From the NCBI RefSeq assembly GCF_024305035.1, contig NZ_JAMWZB010000031.1, forward strand, positions 1 to 57,835: DNA of 57,835 nt. Reading direction: 5' to 3'. The notes beneath the pieces were generated by a model that was given only the letters and a program-made list of their open reading frames with translations, did not search any database and was not told the DNA's origin. A program made the position numbers and the translations under genes. Positions 8,941-16,523 of the stretch are shown here, one piece after another. This DNA is from Algoriphagus sp. (GTDB lineage: Bacteria > Bacteroidota > Bacteroidia > Cytophagales > Cyclobacteriaceae). Every line of letters begins with the position of its first letter. Position 1 is the first letter of the stretch.

Positions 8941-9625
8941 ATCACTCAACAAAGGATCGAAAAAAGTACTGGTCACGGGTCTGCTTTGGTTCGCAATGAT
9001 GCTGAATACTCAGACCGTTTGGGCTGCTATTCCCATTGCGGAAATCATCCGTCAGGGGGTAAAGAAAATCATTGTGGCGGTGGATTTGAAAATCCAACGC
9101 ATGCAAAATGAAACCATCTGGCTCCAACAGGCCCAGCAAAAGCTGGAGAATGTATTGACTGAAAACCAGTTGGCTGAGATTGCCTCCTGGTCCCAAAAGC
9201 AGCAGCAATTGTACGGGGATTATTACGAAAGTCTCTGGAAGGTAAAATCCATGATCAGTCAGTTTCAAAAGGTGAAGGCAATTTCAGCTTCTCAGGGAGA
9301 ATTGCTTCGTGCCTATCAGAAAAGCTGGGATTTGATTGTGGAAGGGGAGCTGTTCAGTCCCCAGGAGATGATCTTGCTCGAACAACGCTATGGGGAGATT
9401 CTCCGGCAAAGTGCCCGGAATATCCAGGAGCTGACTCAGTTGCTCAAATCCTACAGTTTCCAACTCAGTGATGGGGAGCGGCTGGAACAAATCCTGGATT
9501 TAGAACAGCGGATGTCTGGGAATTTCAGAAATCTAATCCAACTGAATCTTCAGGTGGAATCGCTCCAGGCTCAGCGCAGGCTTTTGGCAAAGGAGGGCAG
9601 GACCTTGGAAATGCTTCTAAACTAA
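8933..9625 (+). CDS. traI: TraI-like exported coiled-coil protein (VirB5-like)
   Basis: This 230-residue protein has an N-terminal hydrophobic signal (to about residue 32, VWAA), then almost entirely helical, Gln/Glu-rich sequence. The VDLKIQRMQNETIWLQQAQQ motif is characteristic of proteins annotated TraI in Bacteroidota conjugation operons. By position and structure it is a periplasmic VirB5-like component. The motif QLSDGERLEQILDLEQRM near the C-terminus recurs in the next two genes, suggesting ancient tandem duplication. It overlaps traG by 8 bases. Confidence 0.85.
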   Translation: MDKSLNKGSKKVLVTGLLWFAMMLNTQTVWAAIPIAEIIRQGVKKIIVAVDLKIQRMQNETIWLQQAQQKLENVLTENQLAEIASWSQKQQQLYGDYYESLWKVKSMISQFQKVKAISASQGELLRAYQKSWDLIVEGELFSPQEMILLEQRYGEILRQSARNIQELTQLLKSYSFQLSDGERLEQILDLEQRMSGNFRNLIQLNLQVESLQAQRRLLAKEGRTLEMLLN

Positions 9626-9677
9626 ATGGAACCTAAAACATGCTGAATTAAAGCATCAATTAAAACGAAACACAGGA

Positions 9678-10319
9678 ATGAAAAAAATCATAGGTATGCT
9701 TATTCTGGGGATGCTGTTTTCAGTCTCCTTGAAGGGCCAAACTTTTTCTGAGCTCTTCGAACAAAAAAAGACTCAGGAAAAATACCTCTTACTTCAACTG
9801 GGAGCATTGAAGGTGCAATCCGGATTGCTGGAAGAGGCAGCACAGATTTTTCAGTCCGGACTGGGGCTTATCGGGGCCTGGAAGGATGGGGAGTTTTTAG
9901 CCCATCAAGATTTTGTTGAACGCTGGAGAAAAGTCGGACCCCAATCCGAGCAGGTGGTGATCCGGATGGCCGGTGACGGGCTTCTTCCCAATCAGATTGG
10001 GGAACGAATCCAGTATTCCCAAAACCATTGGCAAAGCTCGGAGCTTGAAGCTGAATTTGGGGAAGCCTTTTTTTCTCTTCATCGAAAATTGGAAAAGCGC
10101 TCGATGCGCTTGGGAGAAGCTTTTGCCCTTTTGAACTCCGGTAAACTGGAACTAAGGGATGCACAGCGTGCCGAACTGCTGATGGATTTGGAGCGGAAAC
10201 TTTTTACCCTCTCTACTGACCTGAACCGGCTTCAGCTTGCAGCTGATACTCACTTAAAGCAGCAGGAATTTGAGGAGGGTATTCTCAAAACCATAGATGG
10301 AAAAATCAACAGCTTATGA
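9678..10319 (+). CDS. Exported helical protein of the tra operon
   Basis: This 213-residue protein has a signal peptide (to about residue 21, VSLKGQ). The mature part is predominantly helical, and a segment near residue 50 (AAQIFQSGLGLIGAWKDGEF) is seen in exported proteins between traI and traJ in related elements. The C-terminal ELRDAQRAELLMDLERKL parallels motifs in the genes on both sides. The role is probably periplasmic and structural in the mating channel. No enzymatic motif is visible. The stop overlaps the next start as ATGA. Confidence 0.8.
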   Translation: MKKIIGMLILGMLFSVSLKGQTFSELFEQKKTQEKYLLLQLGALKVQSGLLEEAAQIFQSGLGLIGAWKDGEFLAHQDFVERWRKVGPQSEQVVIRMAGDGLLPNQIGERIQYSQNHWQSSELEAEFGEAFFSLHRKLEKRSMRLGEAFALLNSGKLELRDAQRAELLMDLERKLFTLSTDLNRLQLAADTHLKQQEFEEGILKTIDGKINSL

Positions 10320-10972
10320 TGATGACACTTAAAGGTAGACACTGCGTGATTCAACTCTGTTTTTTGAGCATCGGCTTTTTAGGGACAGGGGCCTTTGCCC
10401 AAGCTCAAACAGCGGAGGTGAGGCAATTGCTGCTCAACGTGGAAAAGCTGGAGCAGCTCCGGGAAATGCTGGAAGGCATGAAAGAAAAATACCGGATCCT
10501 AGAATCCGGATTTAATCAGGTCAAGGGAATCACCGAGGGTAATTTCCGATTGCATGAGGCTTTTTTGAATCGGCTAAAGCAAGTCAGCCCTGAAGTTAAA
10601 TCCTATTACAAAGTCGCTGAAATTGTTCACTATCAGCTCCGTTTAATTCAGGCGGTTTCCCGGATTCGAGCTGAACTGAATGAGTTGGGATGGGATAATT
10701 GGGAAGAGCAGGAAAAGGTGATCCAAAGTTTTACGGCTTTTTCAAGGGCCGGGATGGAAAATATGGAAACGCTGCTTTTGATCCTGGCCGATGGGCAGCT
10801 TCAGCTGGATGACGGGGAACGGATTCGAAGTATAGACCGGATTCATGACTCCATGCAGGAGCTGTTGACAGGCTTGAGTCGATGGAATTGGTCCTACCGG
10901 GAATTGCTGGATTTAAGAAAAGGCAAGCAAGCGGATTTGACTAGGTTGGAAAACAGAGTGAGCAATGGCTAA
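10316..10972 (+). CDS. Exported tra-operon protein, 'TerB-like' annotated family
   Basis: This 218-residue exported protein has a signal peptide (to about residue 30, AFAQAQ). It contains LNVEKLEQLREMLEGMKEKY and ITEGNFRLHEAFL, signatures of a Bacteroidota conjugation-operon family often labelled 'TerB family tellurite resistance'. That label is misleading here, because position and the QLDDGERIRSIDRIHDSM motif tie it to the VirB5-like neighbours. It overlaps the previous gene by 4 bases and traJ by 8, consistent with coupled translation. The role is likely a periplasmic or pilus-tip component. Confidence 0.82.
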   Translation: MMMTLKGRHCVIQLCFLSIGFLGTGAFAQAQTAEVRQLLLNVEKLEQLREMLEGMKEKYRILESGFNQVKGITEGNFRLHEAFLNRLKQVSPEVKSYYKVAEIVHYQLRLIQAVSRIRAELNELGWDNWEEQEKVIQSFTAFSRAGMENMETLLLILADGQLQLDDGERIRSIDRIHDSMQELLTGLSRWNWSYRELLDLRKGKQADLTRLENRVSNG

Positions 10973-12017
10973 GCATGCGATTCGGCTGATGGTACTACTG
11001 GGAACCTTACTCTTTCCCCGCCTGCTCCTGGCCAATGACTTGGCCCTGTACCTTGATGATTTTAACGAGGTGATCGCATCGGTAAGTCAGACCATAGGAA
11101 ATGATACCTATGTCCTACAGTATGCAGCTAAATCCATTGCGGGTATCGGAGCCATTTTTTATATCGGTAACCGGGTTTGGAAACATATTGCCGAAGCCGA
11201 AGCGGTGGATTTTTACCCCCTGTTCCGGCCCTTTGTTTTGGGGATTTTGGTGGTGAATTTTTCCTGGGTGACAGGAGCCATCGAACTGATCATGACCCCG
11301 GTCCTGCTGGCAACGGAAAAATTGAGAAATTCTTCCCAAGAGGGAATCAATCAGTTGATTGAAGCCAAAAAGAAGGCCATGAAGGAAGGGCAGTTCTGGA
11401 ATATGTACGTGGGGAATTCCGGAAATGGGGACCGAGACCTCTGGTATGAGTATTCCAATCCCGAAGCAGGGGAAGAAGGCTGGATGGAAAGCATTGGGAA
11501 CGGAATCCAATTTGCCATGGAAAAGGCTTCTTTTCACATGCAGCTGAATATCAAGACTTGGATGTCTGAGGTGTTGCAGGTGCTTTATCAGGCCACAGGA
11601 TTGGGGATCAATGTCATCCGGCTGTTTTATCTGGTGGTCTTGGGGATCCTGGGCCCGATTAGCTTTGGATTGGCCGTATTTGAAGGCTTTCAACATACGC
11701 TGATCCAGTGGATTGCCCGCTACATCAATGTGTTTTTATGGCTTCCGGTAACCAATATATTCAGCTTCATCATCAATGAGGTGCAGCAGCGCATGTTGGA
11801 AATCGATCTGGATCAGATTGAGTCAGGGGGAAGAACCTTCTTCTCCTCTACCGATACGGCCTTTTTGATTTTTATGGTGGTGGCCATTTTGGGCTATACC
11901 ACCGTGCCCTCGGTTTCCAATTACATCATTTATGCAGGCGGAAGGGATTCTCTGTTGCGCAAAAGTAGCCAGGTGATTTCCCAGTATCCCAGGCAATTTC
12001 AAAAAATGCTTCGCTAA
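10965..12017 (+). CDS. traJ: TraJ, VirB6-like inner-membrane channel protein
   Basis: This 350-residue polytopic membrane protein has a signal-like first helix, then hydrophobic segments near residues 48-65, 83-103, 205-235, 245-265 and 298-320. The YAAKSIAGIGAIFYIGNRVW and DFYPLFRPFVLGILVVNF segments match Bacteroidota TraJ proteins. It is the VirB6-like core of the inner-membrane translocation pore. The gene overlaps its upstream neighbour by 8 bases and lies 28 bases before traK. The length is normal for the family. Confidence 0.93.
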   Translation: MAKHAIRLMVLLGTLLFPRLLLANDLALYLDDFNEVIASVSQTIGNDTYVLQYAAKSIAGIGAIFYIGNRVWKHIAEAEAVDFYPLFRPFVLGILVVNFSWVTGAIELIMTPVLLATEKLRNSSQEGINQLIEAKKKAMKEGQFWNMYVGNSGNGDRDLWYEYSNPEAGEEGWMESIGNGIQFAMEKASFHMQLNIKTWMSEVLQVLYQATGLGINVIRLFYLVVLGILGPISFGLAVFEGFQHTLIQWIARYINVFLWLPVTNIFSFIINEVQQRMLEIDLDQIESGGRTFFSSTDTAFLIFMVVAILGYTTVPSVSNYIIYAGGRDSLLRKSSQVISQYPRQFQKMLR

Positions 12018-12045
12018 GGCTAGTAACCCATAAAATGATCAGAAA

Positions 12046-12663
12046 ATGCTAACACAACTTAAAGAGCTGGATCGGGCATTTGTCCATCTGAAATTCTGGA
12101 CCCTGATTTTGGTTTCAGTATCTGTTCTCGGGGCAATCGGCATGTCCTACTTGAGCTGGGAGACCGTTCGCAGGGCCCGTCAGGAAGTGTATGTGATTTC
12201 CCAGGATCAGGTTTTAAAAGCATTTGCCCATCCCCGGGATGCGGTGATTGCCGTGGAAGCTCAGGGGCATCTTCGGCAATTTCACCGGTTATTGTTCACG
12301 CTTTCTCCTGATGAGCAATTGATTGAAAAGCAATTGGAAGAGGCCTTATACCTGGGGGATCAAAGTGTGCGGTTTTACCTGGATAATTTACGGGAGGATG
12401 GCTATTTCAAGCGGTTGATGGCTGCCAATGTCAGCCAGCGCATTCAGATCGACAGCATGGTGGTGGATGAAAGCCGTGCAGATTATCCCTTTCGGGTATA
12501 TGCCCGGCAGGAAATCATCCGCTCCAGCTCCAAATTAATCCGCTCCTTGATTACAGCCGGTACTCTTCGCCAGATTCAACGCAGTCCGGCCAATCCCCAT
12601 GGCTTTTTGATTGAAAACTGGGAAATCCTGGAAAACAAGAACCTCAAACAACTGACTCGATGA
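12046..12663 (+). CDS. traK: TraK, VirB8-like assembly factor
   Basis: This 205-residue bitopic protein has a short cytoplasmic N-terminus, one membrane helix (about residues 16-36, FWTLILVSVSVLGAIGMSYL) and a periplasmic domain. The AFAHPRDAVIAVEAQGHLRQFH and ISQDQVLKA segments are typical of Bacteroidota TraK, the VirB8 counterpart that nucleates the periplasmic complex. It overlaps the next gene through ATGA. The length fits the family (about 200-210). Confidence 0.93.
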   Translation: MLTQLKELDRAFVHLKFWTLILVSVSVLGAIGMSYLSWETVRRARQEVYVISQDQVLKAFAHPRDAVIAVEAQGHLRQFHRLLFTLSPDEQLIEKQLEEALYLGDQSVRFYLDNLREDGYFKRLMAANVSQRIQIDSMVVDESRADYPFRVYARQEIIRSSSKLIRSLITAGTLRQIQRSPANPHGFLIENWEILENKNLKQLTR

Positions 12664-13043
12664 CACAATTGATAGCGCTGAAGAAAAATTCGCAAGGGCA
12701 GCAGGTCAAAACGCCGGGCTTGCCACCTTTTGCTGAGCTCTTGACTCTTTGGGGAAATGCCCTGGTAGAAGGTGGGCTGGATCCTATACTGAGGAGTTTT
12801 GCAGCCCAACTCCAGTCCTGGGATAGGGAATTGCCTTTCAGGCGCAAGAAGCCGGTTTATGGCCTGTTTTTGCTCCTCTTTTCCCTTTTCATCTACCTTC
12901 CTTCTTGGATTAACCGGTCAGCTCCGTTGGAAAAATCAAGCCCAGGGGTAATGGTCGCACCCTTGCCAGAAATGGATCCCCTGATCGCAGCCGATACCCT
13001 CTTAATTTATCTTTCACCAAAACCCATATGCGATGATGAATAA
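12660..13043 (+). CDS. TraL-position small membrane protein
   Basis: This 127-residue protein has a soluble N-terminus and one hydrophobic segment at about residues 64-81 (YGLFLLLFSLFIYLPSWI), with a short outer tail. It occupies the traL position between traK and traM, overlapping traK by 4 and traM by 11 bases. CTnDOT TraL is a small membrane protein here too, but the sequences are poorly conserved and I assign it by position only. Confidence 0.78.
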   Translation: MTQLIALKKNSQGQQVKTPGLPPFAELLTLWGNALVEGGLDPILRSFAAQLQSWDRELPFRRKKPVYGLFLLLFSLFIYLPSWINRSAPLEKSSPGVMVAPLPEMDPLIAADTLLIYLSPKPICDDE

Positions 13044-14355
13044 GCAAACCCAACTGGCAGAGCGGAGAAAAGGAGTTTTTCTGCTTTGCCTTCCGGTATT
13101 GATTGTTCCGCTGGTTTTTCTTCTGGGAAGCACCGGCGGAGAAATTCCGGTCTTGGAAGAAATCCCTAAAGGATTAAATCAGGAACTGCCTCAGGTTCTG
13201 ATCAAGGAAAAGAGGACTTCCAAACCGGAGGCCTATACCCTGGAGGAGAAATGGAAAAAGGAATCCCCGGATTTGGAATTGCCTGCCTTCCTTCAACAAT
13301 CGCTAGTTGATCAGCAACCCAAGGAAGGGAATCCAAAAGAGGAGCAAAAAGAAAGCCTGATCGGCTTAAGCTTTTCCTCCTCAAGCCCCCAAACGGGTTT
13401 TTCTACCCATTCTTCTCCTGCTTTAGATCAGTCCAAGGAAATACTTGATCCCGAAAAGGCTATGGCGGATCAATTAAAGGAATTGGAGAAGCTGTTAAAT
13501 TCCGAACCAAAGGATCTGATGACGGCCGAATCTTCTGCTGACTCTTTTTCGCAGAAGCTTTCCGCTGAACTGCTTCAAGCCCGAAAGGAATGGGAAAACC
13601 CGATGGGCGAACTGCAGGGAGGATCAGGTCCTGATCCGGAGTTGGAGCAGTTGGAAGGCCTACTCGATAAGCTGGTCTTTCTTCAGCAAGGTGCTGATCA
13701 GGTGGAGTCTACTGAGGAGTTTTCCCGGTTAAACGGGATTAAACCGGTGGCCATTTCCACCAATTCCGAAAAAGAGTCCTCGGCTGGAGTTGCGAAGCGA
13801 TCTTTTTCCATTCAGGAAGAAGGGGGAAATGGATTTTTTGGTTTCGTAAATCAGGAAGAACCGCAAGAATTTCCAAATTCCTTTCCATCCACCATCAAAG
13901 CCCATGTGGCCGAAAGCCAGCAAATTCTTCCGGGGGAAGCCGTCGAATTAATCTTGGATCAGGACCTGATCTTAGAAGAACTTCAAATCCCTGCCGGTAC
14001 GCTGTTGCACGCAGGTAGTAGCATGTCGGGAGCCAGATTGCAGCTGCGGGTCTCGGGTATAGTTTGGAAGGATCAGTTGATTCCGGTGGATTTGAAAGCC
14101 TATGGTCTGGATGGCTTGCCTGGTGTGGAAATCGCTGATCAGAAGGGGGCCTCCCAATGGTTGAATCAATCGGTTCAAGGGGCTCAGGGCATGCGCTTCA
14201 ATACCCTTGGAATGGATTGGCAAAGCCAATTGGCAACCACCGGAGTGGATGCTTCCCGATCGCTAATCCGATCCAAGAGCAGGCCTAAGAAATTGCAGGT
14301 TAAAGGGGGACATCCGGTACTTTTGATTGACTTTTCCCAAGCCAAAACCCCTTGA
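13033..14355 (+). CDS. traM: TraM, VirB10-like channel protein
   Basis: This 440-residue protein has an N-terminal membrane anchor (about residues 14-32), a long Pro/Glu/Ser-rich low-complexity linker, and a conserved C-terminal domain from about residue 285. This domain contains LEELQIPAGTLLHAG, RLQLRVSGIVWKDQLIPVDL and YGLDGLPGVEI. This is the Bacteroidota TraM/VirB10-like arrangement: a tether spanning the periplasm and ending in a beta-rich outer domain. The start overlaps the previous gene by 11 bases, and traN begins 3 bases after the stop. Confidence 0.93.
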   Translation: MMNKQTQLAERRKGVFLLCLPVLIVPLVFLLGSTGGEIPVLEEIPKGLNQELPQVLIKEKRTSKPEAYTLEEKWKKESPDLELPAFLQQSLVDQQPKEGNPKEEQKESLIGLSFSSSSPQTGFSTHSSPALDQSKEILDPEKAMADQLKELEKLLNSEPKDLMTAESSADSFSQKLSAELLQARKEWENPMGELQGGSGPDPELEQLEGLLDKLVFLQQGADQVESTEEFSRLNGIKPVAISTNSEKESSAGVAKRSFSIQEEGGNGFFGFVNQEEPQEFPNSFPSTIKAHVAESQQILPGEAVELILDQDLILEELQIPAGTLLHAGSSMSGARLQLRVSGIVWKDQLIPVDLKAYGLDGLPGVEIADQKGASQWLNQSVQGAQGMRFNTLGMDWQSQLATTGVDASRSLIRSKSRPKKLQVKGGHPVLLIDFSQAKTP

Positions 14356-14358
14356 GCT

Positions 14359-15195
14359 ATGCGAAAATTTCAAGTACAAACCCGGATTTTGTTCTTGCTT
14401 TTTGGCTTGCTTGGAGGAGGGGCTTGTTGGGCCCAACAAGCCGAATTGGAAGTCTCTTGGGATAAAACCACAGTCTTGATTTTCGATGCTCCCATTCAGT
14501 CTATTGACCGTGGAAGCCCCTGGCTTTTGGGACAAAAGGATGAAAGAGCGCTCAATCTGCTCAAGCTAAAGGCAGGGAGTAAGGAGATGCCCAACACTAA
14601 CCTGCACGTATTGACCAGCGATGGGAGGATCCATGCCTTTGAAGTTCGCTATGCGGTGAACCCAGTAAATACCACTTGGGATTTTAGGGAGGAACAAGAC
14701 AGTGGTCCTGAGTTGGAGTCCTCCTTGGGGATGAATTCCGGGGAATTTGAGAAAGTAGCAGAAGGCTTGGCTTTGCTTCATTCCAACCCCATCAAAAAGC
14801 AATTCCGCTACGAGGTGCACTTTTGGCTGAAGGGAATCTATTATCAACAGGGCCTGCTCTTTTTTGATTTGATGATGCGCAATACTTCCAGGATCCCCTT
14901 TGAGCCATTGGGGCCTGATCTGCGGGTGGTGGACAGCCGATCCTCAAAACGATCCTCCAGGCGGGTAGTGGATCTGGAACCGGCGTTTTCTGCTGTTCAG
15001 TCTCTGAATCAGAAGGATGATCAACAGCTCAAATCACTGGTCTTGGCCTATCCGGTTTTTACGGTGGCCAATCAAAAACACCTGGTCTTTCGCCTGCGGG
15101 AACGGCGGGGAGACCGGGAACTTCATCTCCGTCTGAAAGGGAAACACCTTCTTCAGGCCCAATCATTACCAATTGAAACAAAAAAACCAATTTAA
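14359..15195 (+). CDS. traN: TraN, VirB9-like outer-membrane channel protein
   Basis: This 278-residue protein has a signal peptide (to about residue 25, ACWAQQ). Beta-rich sequence follows, with TTVLIFDAPIQSIDRGSPW, KAGSKEMPNTNLHVLTSDG and a C-terminal KHLVFRLRERRGDRELHLRL. These match Bacteroidota TraN, the VirB9-like ring component that works with TraM. The length is normal. It is packed directly after traM in the same direction. Confidence 0.93.
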   Translation: MRKFQVQTRILFLLFGLLGGGACWAQQAELEVSWDKTTVLIFDAPIQSIDRGSPWLLGQKDERALNLLKLKAGSKEMPNTNLHVLTSDGRIHAFEVRYAVNPVNTTWDFREEQDSGPELESSLGMNSGEFEKVAEGLALLHSNPIKKQFRYEVHFWLKGIYYQQGLLFFDLMMRNTSRIPFEPLGPDLRVVDSRSSKRSSRRVVDLEPAFSAVQSLNQKDDQQLKSLVLAYPVFTVANQKHLVFRLRERRGDRELHLRLKGKHLLQAQSLPIETKKPI

Positions 15196-15197
15196 TC

Positions 15198-16028
15198 ATG
15201 GACATGGAAAATTATGAATTCCTCACTGAAAAACTGATGTATAGCGGCTTTGAGGATAAGCTGAATGCCAAATTGAAAGAGGCAATCGAAGCAGGCAAAG
15301 AAGATTTTATCCTGACCCATCGGGCCAATATAGAATCAAAGCAACTGGATGTGGATTTGTATTTTAAAAAATCACAAATCTCGGATCGCTACTTCTTCAA
15401 TAAGTATGAGGCCAAGCTTCAACACCCTGAATCCGGGCAGGAACCTAGAACCCATACTTTCTACCAGAATCAGGGGATTACATTAAAGGAAGCCTTCAAT
15501 TTATTGGAGGGAAGAGCAGTATATAAATCTTTGTTGGGATCCGATAAGGAAACCTATAAGGCTTGGCTTCAACTGGATTTGAGTAAAAAGGATGAAAAGA
15601 ACAACTTTGTTATCAATAAGTATTTTGAGAATTACGGATTTGATCTGAAAGCGGCTTTGGCAAAATTCCCCATCAAGGAGCTTGGGGAGGAAACCAAGCT
15701 GGGTTGGATGCTCAAATCCCTACAAAAGGGAAATACCTTTCCGGTGGTAATGGTGCAAAGCGGAAGGGAGGAGATCATGTACGTTGAGGCCAATCCTAAG
15801 TTCAAATCCATCAACCTGTACGATGTAAGTATGAACTCTGTCAAGCAGGCAGAGGTATTGGAAATCAAAAATAGTACTGTCAAGAATCAAAAGGAGGTAG
15901 TAGATTCGGAAAAGAAAAAAGATCTGAAAAAGGAGAACTCCAAAGCGCAGAAGACAACGGATGAACAAGAGGATGTGTCGGCTCAGAAAGCAGCTAAACC
16001 CCGGAAATCAAGGGGGAAAGCAATTTAG
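15198..16028 (+). CDS. Conserved conjugative-element protein of unknown function
   Basis: This 276-residue soluble protein starts 2 bases after traN. The first 200 residues, including LYFKKSQISDRYFFNKYEA, GITLKEAFNLLEGRAVYKSL and YGFDLKAALAKFPIKEL, match a protein family I recognise from Bacteroidota conjugative transposons, usually uncharacterised. The C-terminal 60 residues are a Lys/Glu/Ala-rich charged tail ending KPRKSRGKAI, suggestive of nucleic-acid contact. There is no signal peptide, so it is cytoplasmic. It is the last gene of the operon, with an intrinsic terminator 55 bases downstream. Confidence 0.8.
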   Translation: MDMENYEFLTEKLMYSGFEDKLNAKLKEAIEAGKEDFILTHRANIESKQLDVDLYFKKSQISDRYFFNKYEAKLQHPESGQEPRTHTFYQNQGITLKEAFNLLEGRAVYKSLLGSDKETYKAWLQLDLSKKDEKNNFVINKYFENYGFDLKAALAKFPIKELGEETKLGWMLKSLQKGNTFPVVMVQSGREEIMYVEANPKFKSINLYDVSMNSVKQAEVLEIKNSTVKNQKEVVDSEKKKDLKKENSKAQKTTDEQEDVSAQKAAKPRKSRGKAI

Positions 16029-16452
16029 AGGGCGGAACTTCGTTCTTCAATGGACCTATGAGCCCTTAAATTTTTGGGAAAGCCCGGCCGGATTCTGGTC
16101 GGGTTTTGTGTAAATAGGCTGGTAAATAAGAGGTTGTCTTAAGGAATAAACCGAGGAATTTTGTTTAAAATAGTTTTCAAGAAAAATAATTTACGTTTTT
16201 TTTAATTTTTATTTGGGAAGAAAAGGCAAAGTCACCCAATAAAATTTGGCTCAAATTTTTAGTGTTTTGCCGTTTTCATTTACTTTTTAAAAGTAAAAAT
16301 CGATTTTTAAAAATAGAAAACTTAAAATATAAGATTTCAAATTAGAAATTATACTATTTCAGTAGCGTTTTTATTAAAAAGATCATTCAAAATAAGTAAA
16401 ATGCAGTTGATAACAGAATAAAATTTTGTTAATCAATTTTTATTAAAAATAA
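16029..16452. other. Intergenic region closing the tra operon
   Basis: Apart from the terminator at 16083-16107 this is very AT-rich non-coding DNA with homopolymer runs. No open frame of note was found on either strand. The composition drops sharply compared with the tra genes, marking the border between the conjugation block and the RHS block. Confidence 0.6.
16083..16107 (+). terminator. Intrinsic terminator of the tra operon
   Basis: A 7-bp GC-rich stem (CCCGGCC with GGTCGGG, one G-T wobble) encloses a 7-base loop and is followed by TTTT. It sits 55 bases after the last conjugation gene and is oriented to end that operon. Confidence 0.85.
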
Positions 16453-16472
16453 AATACCCAGAAATGGGTATT
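16453..16472. promoter_or_regulatory. AATACCCA-N4-TGGGTATT palindrome before RHS gene
   Basis: A perfect 8-bp inverted repeat with a 4-base spacer lies 51 bases upstream of the likely RHS start codon and runs into TTGACA. A close relative (AATACCC-N6-GGGTATT) lies at 49563-49582, 45 bases before another gene. The shared position suggests a regulatory element rather than a terminator, since no T-run follows here. Confidence 0.6.
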
Positions 16473-16523
16473 GACAAGGATTTATAAAAGAGTTTTTATT
16501 TGTTGAAAATAAATTCCTGTCAG

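Noticed and set aside
10316..10972. Tellurite-resistance (TerB) function
   Set aside because: This family label comes from weak similarity. Position, signal peptide and shared motifs tie the protein to conjugation.
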